Shown piece by piece: positions 34,651-47,300 of a stretch of 64,000 nucleotides of DNA (its first letter is position 1; each line of letters starts with the position of its first letter). The translations under genes were made by a program, and so were the position numbers. The notes under the pieces were generated by a model. The model was not told where the DNA came from and did not search any database. It saw only the letters and a program-made list of their open reading frames with translations. Origin of the DNA: Whitmania pigra (lineage: Eukaryota; Annelida; Clitellata; Hirudinida; Haemopidae); assembly GCA_021613335.1 (NCBI GenBank), contig JAJTWR010000013.1, positions 1 through 64,000 of the forward strand. The letters are read 5' to 3'.

Positions 34651-35899
34651 TAATAGTTTTAGAGAGCTGAAATGAAAATTAAGAAACTTTTATTTTTATT
34701 TTTGCCTTTATATTTTATTAAGTTTGAGCAACTTCATATCATTCTATTTTTTATAACTTTGGCTTTCCAACTAAATCTAAATATGACTTGTGGTGGAAAG
34801 AGATACCCATGAAGTCTTGAACCGGCACTTGGAGGCCTTGGCTAAACCTATTACAATACTCAGTTTGTCTGCCTCTTTAAGTGTTTCTGACCATCGTTAG
34901 TTCGCATTTTAGTCAGAGAGTTTTTGGTGACTTACATTATGGCACTTGCTGTCACGTAGTCAGGGCTGCCGTTCTGTAGTTCTTGTAATAGCTGATAGGA
35001 TTTTATCCATGCTGGTCAGAATGCCGCAAAACTTTCAGCGTCGATTGTTTACAAGCAAACCCCTATCTTCTGCAGCTGCTACATCACCATTCTGACTTTC
35101 AATTACTTGAAGTTTTTGTACTATTGCTTGTAAGCGACTTTGTTATCTTAGCGGTACCTGTAAGAACATTGCGTGTCAATCAGACGCTCAAGCATTGCAT
35201 GTTTTGATTTTTTGGCATCTGCACGAAAAGTTCATGTCGATTACTTTTTTTGGAAAGACATGCTGGACTGTTACAAAGAACGCATTAACATCTTTATAGA
35301 AAAAATTATGAATTTTCAAATTCAAACACACAAATTTTGAGTCCTTGGCAGGGGATGAATTGAAAATAGGTAGGATCGGTACTTCCTATTCTTATAAAAT
35401 AAGTTCTTGTATAGATAGAACTAACCCGTTCACAAATAACCAAGCAGATGTATTACTTCTTACAAATTTTACGAATTGGTTACAAACGGGTGGCTTATTG
35501 GAACAATAACATCGCAAATATTAAAATATCCGTTTAGCTTAAGTTTCTTTGGTAACGTTTTCTGCAGCAGACTCAGTGATTACGATTTTGGGCGAGCCGA
35601 AAAATGTCTGAGTTAGCAAGTTTATTATTGGCTGGATGCAATATTTTATAATTATTGTTGTGCCTAGACTAACATTTCTGGGGAGGAGCGTATAAGTTTG
35701 AACACCGTCATAACATCTTTTTATGTCGTATGTGTAACGACTCTTGATTGGATAGTTTATAAAGTTGGTCGAAGCTAGGCAGAACTTCTTGACACATTTT
35801 AAGTGCAAATAACAAATTTTACTCCGAATTAAAACAGCAGCCACTTTAGAAAAGCCTAGCATGCATATTCTATCTCTCATCTAATGTCACTTTTTTCAG

Positions 35900-38467
35900 T
35901 GAAGAAAGTGTTGAAGAGGAGGAGGAAGGAGAAATTAAAAAGATTGGAGTAAATGAAATAACTTTATTCATTGAAGATAAATAATTGTTTAAACAAATAA
36001 ATGGCTTTGAAGTGGAATGCATTTGGCTTTAAACACAATATTTTTTAGATATGCCTTATCTCTACAATTTGTTATTAAGCCACTTTATTATTTGACATTA
36101 TCAAGATTTTTTCTGTGTTTGATCAAAGACATACATAGGTGACCGAAATGTGAGCAGAGAGAGGCACGGATGGGGTTGGGCTGTTCTTCCCAATGGAGAT
36201 ACTTATGAAGGAAATTACTTTAATGGAAAGAGGCATGGATTCGGAACTTACAGGTTCAAGTTATCAAATTCTACTTTTTATTAAAGCAACGGACAGAATC
36301 GGATTTACCCAGTTGGAGACACTGTGCACTATGGTTAGTGGGCCTCCAATCCAATCCAGGCTTCAAGCCCCCTTCACATCCCAACAAGCAAACAAAAGAG
36401 TTTTCTGGTTGGTGGAGGCCCCTAATTGACTGAAGCTTCTGTGCGATGGCACAGTTCGACAATGCCTAAATCCTGCACTGGTAATAAGGATTCACATCTC
36501 AGCACGATTTATCAGTATAAAGAATTTCATGTAAGCCAATGCCTATGCTGGAAGCAAGAGCACATTCCTACCTACTCCTGCCAGTTTGCTCCACGATATT
36601 TTTTAAAATCCGTATAACAATTTAATAATAATACATGTAATTTTAGTGATGGTGGTGTTGACGACAATAATATAATAATGATAAGATAATATATAATAAA
36701 AAATATTAATATAAAATTTATTTATATATATCGATTATATTATCATATTTTTATATAAAAAATATATATATATATATTTACATAATGGCGTCCGTTGAGG
36801 TTGAGTTGAGTGAATATTATAAATATTAATAATAATTCATATATGATTTATGGACAGCTCCAGCAAATTAGGAATTAGCTTTCGACATCGATATTTATCA
36901 TATTACAATTTTCGACAACTTATTTGCTTTTTTTGAGCGTTTTTAGTGTGAAATTAATTGTTTGCCTCTAAGCCACTGGCTTATACTTTACTAATGTAAC
37001 ATTTATTTATAACATATTTGCCTCCACTACTTTGAGCAGATTTTAAGTCCTGGTTACACCAAGGATCATACGTCGCCTTCACTCACACAAAAAATTTAAT
37101 TGACATTTCCTTCATAAATTTAAAACCATTTTCGGTATTTTTTTGTCCGTTAGGTTTAAAAAAAACAGAGCCCAGTATTCAGGAAACTACATTTTCAATA
37201 TTCGACAAGGCTTTGGTACAATGATTTACCCTGATGGAACCAAATATGAAGGTTTTAAAAAATTTAATTTTAATTACGAAGCACATTTGAGATGATATTA
37301 AAGTAATTTAGGAGCGGTGATATTTTACTTTGTTATTTTTGTATATATATATATAATATATTACATTTTCGTTTACTTTGTGAAGGCAATTGGACCGATG
37401 GTCAGAGGAATGGTTACGGAAAGTACTTTTATGCCAATGGGGATATATATGATGGAGAATGGAGAAGAAATCTAAGAAACGGATTGGGTTTTTATTACCA
37501 TTCCGATACTGGGACTCAATATGCTGGTTGGTGGAAAAATGGTCAAAGGTATGGCCAGGCAGAAGTTAATTTTTTGAATCATAAATTTCTTGGAAGCTAT
37601 AAGAGAAACAAGGTAAACTATTAACTTTTTAAAATAATTTTAATTTTGTTACATTTTGATATTTGTTAATGCAAGCCATACGGACCTGGAAAGTTTGAAT
37701 TTAGCAACAATTCGGAGGCAACTGGAGAATTTTATTTGAAGACGGAGGAAGTAGGAACTTACATTAAATTTTGTTTTTTAAGTTCTTGTAAAATGCCTCA
37801 CTGTCCTCTCACTCTCCCTTTAGGGAGAGAAAGAAGAAAAGATAGACGAAGAGCAAAAAAAGGAAGAAAAATTAGAAGAGGAAGAGGAGGAAGAAGAGGA
37901 AGAAGAAGAGATGGAAGCATGGGATGCCAAATTTCCAGTTTGGCGAACTGATATGATTAATGATTTACATAGACAGCCTCCGCCAACCATGAAGGAGCAA
38001 ATAGCTGCAAGGATGCAAGCAGTCCAGTCAGAGATGCTTGAGCTTGATCGACAGCTGATTCAGTGTCAGTGTTTTATAATCCAATTTGGTACTTCTATGA
38101 TTCTAAGTTCGATTTTTCTCCTGAATGTTTCACATTGGAGCTTAATCCTTCGCAGCTATTTGTGATTAATTATGGAATAAGGTTATTATTTTAACCTGCT
38201 TTAGCTTTGAAGCCTGAGGAAGAAGAGGAAGAAATTGCCCCTGAAAGTTCCTTAACAGATTTCTTTGGTTCAGTCGCTCGGGATGTTACCTCCCTAATTT
38301 TGGAAAAGCTTGATGTATTCCAAGAAATCAAACACTTGGATGAAGAGGAGGACGATGAGGAAGAAGATGATACTTGTGCATTAACAGAAGCCCCGATTGC
38401 CTTCTCTCAGAAAGAAGTTGAATTTATCAATCAGCAATCCACAGAGAAGCAGCCTCCTGCATTTTAA
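35900..38467 (+). CDS. RSPH1: Radial spoke head protein 1 (MORN-repeat)
   Basis: Component of the radial spoke head that controls beating of 9+2 cilia and sperm flagella. Exons: 35900-35948, 36129-36253, 37154-37251, 37386-37612, 37676-37750, 37824-38064 and 38205-38467; all junctions are in phase. The first coding exon with the ATG lies upstream and was not found; exon 35900 starts with the last base of a codon. The order is a Glu-rich start ('[16 protein letters not shown]'), then MORN repeats: '[18 protein letters not shown]', 'HGFGTYRFK', '[17 protein letters not shown]', '[18 protein letters not shown]', '[19 protein letters not shown]'. '[23 protein letters not shown]' then closes the domain as in RSPH1. 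The C-terminus is highly acidic, with long Glu/Asp runs. Length and order fit the family, including the acidic tail. Confidence 0.92.
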
Positions 38468-38468
38468 C

Positions 38469-38474
38469 AATAAA
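38469..38474 (+). terminator. Polyadenylation signal, RSPH1
   Basis: AATAAA begins one base after the RSPH1 stop codon, so the 3' UTR must be very short. Confidence 0.6.
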
Positions 38475-39238
38475 TTCTACTTAATGGTTGAAATATTTTT
38501 CGTAGTCCTTTACTTTTGCCCCCTGTTTGTTGACTTAAATGAGTTTTAGTTTCAGCGATCACTCACATTTCCTTCAAAAGTTATTTAAGTAACCCGCCAC
38601 AATGACCCCAGATAGAGCTGTTGGCAAACTGTCAGTAGGTGGAGATTGTTGAATTCGTCAGTTATAATTGGTAATTACTATGTGAACCAATAAATAAATG
38701 GTTGTTTTTTCACTCGGACCGAAAATGTGAAAAAGGATTTCCATATGAACCGGTCTTAGCTTGTTAGGTTGCTTTATATTATTGTTATTATTATTATCAT
38801 TATTGTTATTATTTTGAGCTGGGCGGCTGGCTAGGCAAGAAAGACATTTTGGGGTTTGGGTCGCCGCGTCGGGGCCAGACGGAGTAGTGGCTTGTGCCCT
38901 GGGTGCCTTGAGGAATTGCCTAGTAAATTTATATTTAGATAGGTTTGGAAATACATAAATTCTGATTTGTCTTCATGATGACTTGAATAAAAACTAGCGA
39001 AATCGTTTTCTAAGCTTTTGAACATTTTGCGATATTTATAGTTGATTCGCTTATCAGGAGCTTGGCAATGATCTTCCTATTTCGTATGCAGAATTATTTT
39101 GGCTTCGGAATGAATCTGCGGAGAGGATGGAACAACATACGTAGGGATTCTTATTCGATTTTATTTTGGAATTGTTTGTTAGTTTTTTAAGTCAGTGATA
39201 AATGAATTTTGTAATTAATAGCATTCTGCGATTTTCAG
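38475..39238. other. Intergenic between RSPH1 and the DLGAP-family gene
   Basis: A (TTATTA)n-type stretch lies at 38775-38815. No gene is seen. Confidence 0.4.
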
Positions 39239-39280
39239 AAGGTTCTGAAAGAAGCTAACGTAAGCTTCTATTTTGTTGAA

Positions 39281-42200
39281 ATGGGAGAAGAGTCGAAAGA
39301 TGTATTCTGGGCTGGAGCGTTTGGTTATGGTTGTTCTTTTTGGAACCTTTTCAATTTCTGTCATCGATATAATGAAGGTTTGTCATTTAAGTCAGATCGC
39401 TTGATAAAAGATAAGGTAACGATTTACTTATCTGTGTTGAATGAAAGCTACTTATTTTAATACATTACAAAGGATTTGATAAGCTTGGAAAAACATATTA
39501 TATTTATAAGACAATTTTTGAAAAGTTGTCTGCTTCAGTGACAAAACTTACCTTTTCTGGGTGTTTTGATGTGCTTAAGTCAGATATGGCATTCAGAACA
39601 TTTGATTAGCTAATGCTTTTAAGATATTTACTTTTTTACATTTTACTCGTGTGCACAATGTTAATTTTAGAAATAGCAAACTTCAGTATTTTCATGAGCT
39701 TAATGTTGTTAAGCATAATAATAATAATAATCCACAAAAGAGTCACTTAAATAAAATTTATTAAGAATCAAAAATTTATTGTGATCATATGTTAAATTAA
39801 TTATATTTTATTTGTTCCATTGTTTGCATCGCATTTCCTTTGATCCATGCAATGTGTCATGTGTGTTACTTTGATCTGTATTCAAGCTTGCTGTAATCTT
39901 AAAAACCAGCCATACATCAGCACCAAATGGTTCATTCAACAAAAATTTGAAGTTATTCAATATAAATGTGCAACTATGATTCCACTAAAGACCAAAATTG
40001 GACCAATATAAGAAATGAAATATGATGTTCGCTCATAAATCTTTAAAATAAATAATTCACTTTTGCATAATTTTTTTGTAGGAATTGCCTGAGCTGTACT
40101 TATTAACAGAAGATGAAATAGATGATAAATTGTTGTTGAAATTTATTAATCTAATTGATATTTACATCAATATATATATATATATATGCATCAGTATGAA
40201 TCATAATCTAATATTTGGCATGCTTTGACATTTTCCATAATCTAAAGTATTTATATGTTTTTATTCCAAGAATAAACATGTATTACATTTTATAGTAATG
40301 GTGTAATTATCATGACTATGTACAGATAATAGGCAGTCTTTGCAAAAGAGCAGTAGTCCTAACAATGATGTTCTGGTCAATAAAGGATTAGCAGATGGAG
40401 CAAGTAAAAACATGAACTTGAATTGTTTTCAGATTGGGTAAAATAAGCTATTTCTTTATTTACCAGTTCCAGTTGTCACCTTAACAGAGCAACCCAAATC
40501 AACACATGACCATTTGGAAAATTACACAAAAGGTGCATGTCATAAATCAAGGACTTACGCATTTTATAATAAAACAATATGCAAATGCCTTAATTAATTT
40601 CATCCATTAGCAGAAAGTTTCAGCATTTCATTAGCCATGCCACAAGTAGATTATCCAAATCTAATAAGTGAGCCCAACATGGGTGAATGCCTAATGAGGG
40701 TTAGTGAGCATAATTGGTATTACTTTAAGGTAATATTTGTTAGAAATGTGGAAGCTATGTGCTATTACTTTAGGATGGCAAGTATTTTCTACTATTAGTC
40801 AATGCACAGCAACGAGAACTGGAAAAGTGTTGCTTTGTCGCACAATCACACTTGGGAGATATTTCAAGCGATCCGTCTCTAGAAGAAGGTTTACATTCCG
40901 TATTATTATTGCACATGCTAGATAGCAGGGTATGAACATTTATTATGCTTTGGCAAGAGACAATCTTATCAAATTATTTTCAATAAATAAACAATAAATG
41001 AGTTTAAATCCTTTTATATGTGGAATTTTAGAAATTGGTAAGTGTTACTGATGATAACAGCAATGATAACATTTGACTGTACATTATTTAGCTGAGGGTA
41101 TTGTGAGATCTGCAATTGGAAAAGCCAATTTACTCATGGAGAAAAAATTTTGCCAATTCAGAGGGTTATGTCAAATGAACATAGTTAGTCCTTCAGTGCA
41201 GTCAGAATGTGGAATTTCTTGAATACTAGATAATTTTGAAGGATCCCAACCCTTTGCAAAGGCAAATTACTGATCAGGACCTTATGGGGTTTTGGGATAT
41301 GGTTCAGATCCAAGTTGATGATCTGAAGAAAGCATTTACTGACATTGAGAAGCTCAGATTGAATGGTTGGCAGTGTCAAACAAAAGTAAATCTTTAATTA
41401 TTCTAATCACTTATGATTGTAACTTTAACTTTGTTTGACTTTTGTTGAGGATTCGATGCAGCTACCACGTTCTCAAAAAGTTCCAGGTATAAACATTCTC
41501 AGAAATATTATCTTATGGAGATAAGTAGGTAATGCAGTAGAATGTTGATTATCAGAACTGAGATTGGGACTGAGGGTAATTCAAATAATCAGATACGTTA
41601 TTGGAAAAGAAAGATACAATTTACAGAAATTTTGATGCACATGAAATAGAAATGAAGCAATTAATATGGAATTAAACTGCAGAAAAAGGATTCTTTCTGC
41701 TTCAAGCCTCTTTAGAAAATTCTATTTGAGATGTTTACAACTATCCGTTTTAAATCGAATGAGTATGGTTTCTTATCATTCCATCGAGCAGAGTTTCAAG
41801 GCAATGATGAGTAACTTTTAAAATGTTATAGTCTTAGTTATAGAAACTCTTGCGAGCAGCTATGATTTGAAATCTTAAGAGAGCTACACCAAAGGGAAAG
41901 CCTTTACAGAAGGCCACCAATGTCTGATGTTCATGTCTTCTATTAGATTTATTTAAAAGTGTCATGTATTTTCTTTCAAGTTTTATGAGGAATGGTTAGA
42001 TATTGATCAATTCTGCTGAACCATTCTGTTTGATGAGATTTAGAATTTTATGACACATTTTTTTATAATATTGAGCGCACATGCTTATGCAACTCCATAG
42101 TCATACTTGCTGAAAAGAGAGTCCAGTATTTTGTGGCAAAAACTTTGACACTGAGAGACAAATTTCATATAAAGATGAATTTTTAAAGTTTGAAAGATAG

Positions 42201-43068
42201 CTTAAATTTCTAATCACATTTTTGTGACAATTGTAAAACCCTTAAACTGTTTCGAAATACAAGCACACTGTTTAATCTGTTGATCTTTTTCCTTGGTAAA
42301 TAAAATTTTAAAAATTTCCATTGAAAATGTTGCCATGCTTTTCTCATTTTTTGGTCAAATTCTTAATAAGCTTGGCCCATAGACATTTCTAAGCTTTTCA
42401 TCACTTAATTCTATGTTTGGATTAAATTTCTCTATTTTTGAATGTTTTTGCAACAAGAGATATTTTGGAGTATTGGGATAATCAGCATTCATATAACCAA
42501 CATTCTACTGCATGATGTTTCTGTAGTTGGACTTTAAATTGTGTCTGGGTCACCTGAAGCATAACTAACTATGAAGGCCTAAATTGAAGGTTTAGGTTCA
42601 CTTCTTCATGACCAGGTGTCACCAAACTTTATTCACATCAGTTCAGATAACTGACAAAATGAAAAGGGAGGGCCACATAATCATTCTGTACAATACTCGC
42701 AAGCGATAATGAAAACTCTGAGAAAAAAGACGAAAAACTAAGTTTAATATTCTATATTAATCACGAGCGAGTGGTGCACAAGCAAATCCGATTATTGTCA
42801 TCGGGCCTGATGAACTGATCACAGTTTGGTGACCCTGTAATTGACTGAGAGATATGATTATTTAGCTTTCCATGTTATTTTTCTTTTGAATAACTAAAAA
42901 GAGCGCATTCGTATTGTATGCAAACATATACTCCATTATTTATGTGACTGTGCAGTTTTCAAGCCAAGATGTGAACCGAGAAAGGAACTTTTATCACTCA
43001 AAGCAACTGGTCGACAAAGGGTCAGACAGAACACTTCAAAAGACATTGTAATATTTTGTCCCAACTAA
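39281..43068 (+). CDS. DLGAP/GKAP-family protein, probably HURP-like (short)
   Basis: Exons C-J join in phase: 40326-40403, 40467-40532, 40614-40729, 40774-40888, 41092-41183, 41230-41385, 41450-41486 and 42956-43068. Likely earlier exons are 39281-39415 and one starting at 40082, with unclear junctions. The conserved GKAP domain is plain: 'DGKYFLLLVNAQQRELEKCC', then 'EGIVRSAIGKANLLMEKKFCQFRGLC', then 'ITDQDLMGFWDMVQIQVDDLKKAFTDIEKLRLNGW'. The C-terminus is 'RKELLSLKATGRQR' and the basic end. One intron (41184-41229) is only 46 b. In animals this family includes synaptic DLGAP1-4 scaffolds and the mitotic microtubule protein HURP/DLGAP5 (mars in flies). The small size and basic tail favour the HURP branch, but the sequence alone does not settle this. 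The N-terminal part is uncertain. Confidence 0.75.
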
Positions 43069-43106
43069 TGTGTTATAAATAGCTGTGCAGTTCAAAATTT
43101 CCTGTT

Positions 43107-43112
43107 ATTAAA
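43107..43112 (+). terminator. Possible poly(A) signal, DLGAP-family gene
   Basis: ATTAAA 39 b beyond the stop codon. Confidence 0.4.
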
Positions 43113-44318
43113 GTTCAAGAAAGAATCATTCTCTTTCACTGTCTATGATTTATCATTTTTGAAGAATGTTCCTCAGGTTTCAATCATTTGCATCTGGTTC
43201 TGTTGTGAGTTAAGATTTGCATGATTGGCTTAACTGTTTTTCAATACCAAATTGCAAAGCTGTTATGTAGAATGCATCAGTCTTATCCCATGAAGTGCTT
43301 TAATCTTGACGTGCTCTCATTTTGAGTTGTGAGAATCATTTATAATATTTGCAAAAATCCTATCATGAAATTTTCATGTACAAAAGTTGATTGATGTCAA
43401 TGAAGGCCATGGTGTTTGGCATGAAATTATGTTTCATTTAATTGTCAAAGAAAAACTTGATCATAAGGCCTTGTCAAAAATACTTTTTATTGAGCCTTTT
43501 ATTTTGTATATTTTATTTTTAAACATACAATTTGCAATCAAATTGTTTTGCTCATACATCTCCCCATCTATCTTGAGATTCCATAGCTTCTGAGAATGTA
43601 AATAGAATATACATAATAAACTTGTGATGAGATGTGTAAAAGTAAATACATTAATTAATTAAAAACTTCAATGCAATACTGTTACTTGGCAGCTTGGGGG
43701 TGTTCTTCATTTTTCTGCTGAGATGAGAAACATTCATTATTTGATCTAGGAACCATTTTAGATGTTTTGTTAAGCTGAAGTGAAACTGGTTGATTTAACC
43801 AAACATTTAATAGATTGAAATTACAATAAAGCACCTCAGTGTGCAAGTATATCTTATGTGTTAAAGAATATTTTTACTGAAATCTTTGTTATAGGAGGCT
43901 CTAGGATAATTGTGAGTTGCCAAAATTGCTTGCAGTCTTATAATGATGGGATTTTAATTTATCAGTGTTTGTATTTCATTATTCATATCAATTATCAGAT
44001 ACATTCATCAGAAATATAATTATTTATTTTGAGTGGTTTCACTTACCATACAAAATTAAGTCAATTGATTATTACATAAATAACATTGATAAATGAAATT
44101 ATTACTTTCATAATAACTGCATTTTAGAAAATATAAACCTGTTTGAGCCAACAGCAGCAAGGGAAGTCGTTTGGTAGTGGCTATTGTTGTACAGACTCTG
44201 CAAATTTTCCTTCTAATTACAATAACATCAATATTTATGAGTGTTGAAGTCAATATTGACCATTTCAATGTCAGTTAATTATTGGGATAATTCTACAAAA
44301 TAACTCCAAATTTCACAC
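43113..44318. other. Convergent intergenic region
   Basis: Lies between the 3' ends of the DLGAP-family gene and ARMC9. Short open frames only; nothing recognisable. Confidence 0.4.
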
Positions 44319-47300
44319 TCATTTATAAATAACGTATTTATAGTTTGTAACTGTTTGAGATCTATTCACCATTCTCCTTGTTGCATCTTGAACTGAGTAA
44401 TGGGCATTCAAGAGATCTTCACCAAGTAATTCTCCTGGGTATGGACAGAGTGCATCATCATCATCAAACTTCATTGGTTCTTCCAAATCATTACTATCAT
44501 CGTCATCATCATTGTCTGAACCAATGTCATCTTCTTCAGATGCTGAAGTAGACATGCACAATAAATAAAAAGGTGGCCAGGTTAGATTGGTTACATTTAT
44601 CATAAATGATATGTAAGAATGAACATTAACATCAGGCGAAATTTCAGAAACGAGCTATGTAAACATTGATGCGAGGAGCAGCAGTTAATTATGTCTTGTG
44701 TTCACAACTAGGCTTGCATTACCAGAGAGTCCTTGTTTGGTGCACTATCCAAATATTTGTACAATTGTATTAATGTTTGTAACATAAGGCACTTGAAATA
44801 TTGTGTAAATAAAAATGTGAAATCAGCATGGGCCTTGGAAATTAATAAGAAAGGCAAACACATTTTCAATAATTTCAATTGCTGTGAGGAGCCTAATTTT
44901 CCCTTTAGCAAAAAATAACTATTTTCGGAAAGAATATTAACTGCTTACAAATCAGTCTTTCAACAACAAATTGAATGTGCTTGTTCATCGTTTCACCCAG
45001 ATAATTTGTAGACTCATTTAATACTTTCAAAATTCCCTAAAAATGAACATTATTATAACCTAAATAAATGTTAATCAAATAAACAAACCATTTTTAATGC
45101 TTCCTCTTTAATGCTCTTTATGGCAGTAATTGAATAAAGAGATCCAATGAGGCAGTACTTGATCTTTAAAAAGCATATGTTGAACAGTATAAAGAAATTT
45201 ATGTAAAATATTATAGGGTAAAAATAGAATGTTACATCTGTAGGGTAGTTAGACTGGAGCATGCCTGAGAGAAGGTTTAATATCTGAGCAGCAATGGGAA
45301 CACATTTGCTTTTTCCTACGTGAAAGTATACAATAGAGAATTATTGTGATCTGAGTGCCTCAATGCGCTGACCAAACCTGCACTTCTGAGACACAAATTT
45401 GTAAGCAATTCTATTCCCCACTCATTGAAATGAGGAGATTCATAGGATGCTTCCAATTCATTGACTAGCCAGGCTATCAAGTTTCTTTCAATCATTAACA
45501 TCTGTATGTTCCTCCTGAATGATTCATGATTAATTTAAACTATCCAAAACATTGTTGAACCAACAAAAGCTTGTTGAACCTTAAATTCAGTTTGTTAAGG
45601 CATTGCAAAAGATCTTCCTTTGTTGCTGGATCAATATTATCACATTGGATTGATTTTATCAAAATTTCTATCATTGATTCTTTTTTTGCAATATAATTTC
45701 TGCCTGCCATTAAAAGATACATGTCTTATTTTTTGCCATTGTTAAAAGAACATACATAAAAGACCAAATACATTTGATATTAAACAGAGATAAATCATTT
45801 GAGGATGTTTATCAACTAAAACAATATTTTGATGGCATCACAAAATAGTTGCTCACCTTCATAAAAAGATGCTATAGCTGTGATAAGTTGAATGAAAGAC
45901 CTCTTAAGTAACTCATCCCTGCCACTTAACATTCTCGTCAATGACTTCTGAATAAAAAAATAACTCACATTTTATTCTCAGATTTCTTTTGACAGAAACA
46001 TAAACCAACATTTTGGCTTTTGACACATTCGAGGATGTCATGAGACAAATATTCATCCAAAACTTTTATCCTTTCTTCTTGTGGAGATTCTGTTAATTTC
46101 TGAAATGAAGTTTTTCAGGTGAATATTAAATATCTGTTAAATGTCTCAAAACATGGCCTTACCAATCGAAGTGCCTGAAATAACAAATATTTTTTTTTGT
46201 CATCTCCAACTCCTAAATCATGTTTGATTTTGTCATAGTCCAACATTTGTCTCCTTAGTATTTTAACTTTGTTATTCATTTCTGAATTGCTGTCGACATT
46301 TCTAATATTAAAAAAAATTTGGAGTTAATATGCTGTCATTGCAAATAAAATAATTAATATCTAACCTCTGCGGAGGAATGCTAATGGATTCTCTCAAAGT
46401 TTGAGCAGCGGTACCAGGCCTTGTCAGATCTGTGCTCATCAACTCCTGCTCACTGAAAAGACTTTTTATCACTTGTTTAATTTGTTCCTGGGTGACCTTG
46501 AAAAGAATAACTGATTTAGTTTACAAATTAATATTACTTTATTTTAATTTATGTTGTAATGTTTGTTAACAGTCATTCAAAAGGCACCTCAATAATTTTC
46601 AATAACTCACAGGAATTCCTTGTGCTGTACTCTCAAGAAGTTCAATCAAATCAGCTACTGTTTGGATAAGAACCTGATAGTCCTTCTGTGGCATTTTAAA
46701 ATGAAAAGAAAATAAATCACTAATAATGTTTATTGAAGCATTGATTAAAATTCTAACCATGATGAATGAGATCTGAGAACTTGAATTAATATAATTATCT
46801 TCACCTTTAACAGAAATTTATGTTTTTACTAACATCACTTGGGAAACCAATAAATTAATGATAAAACAAATGTATCAAAAAAAGTATTGCAAATTCACAA
46901 ACAGTTATTTACTTTTATTCAGATACAAATTCTTTGGAAAGGTAATTTGAGAGAATTAAGGAAACTTTTAAATATATGATTTAACATAAGTGTGAAATAA
47001 CATCTCAATGATTTATTCAAGCTATATGACATGTCACTATTTTCAAGGATACATAAAATTCTAAAAGTTTTGGTTGAGCAGCTGCTTGATGAGAGTGCTT
47101 ACATAGGAATTCTTGCAATCTTCCCCTTAAATCTTTAGTCCACTTGTCCTAACGTTAAGTAAACAAACGAATTTATATTTATCAGGTGTACCGGTTAATA
47201 ATGCGGATTTTCTTAATAGATGGATTTGCGCATGTACAGATATATATGCGATTTTATATATATGCTACCTTGTTGTCTCGTCTGCTAGGGTGACCAGACT

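Noticed and set aside
35539..35880. 113-codon minus-strand ORF upstream of RSPH1
   Set aside because: No family resemblance, no signal peptide or motif, uneven composition. It probably overlaps the unresolved RSPH1 5' region.
36641..36800. AT-rich stretch as a replication or matrix element
   Set aside because: Simple AT microsatellite inside an RSPH1 intron; nothing supports a function.
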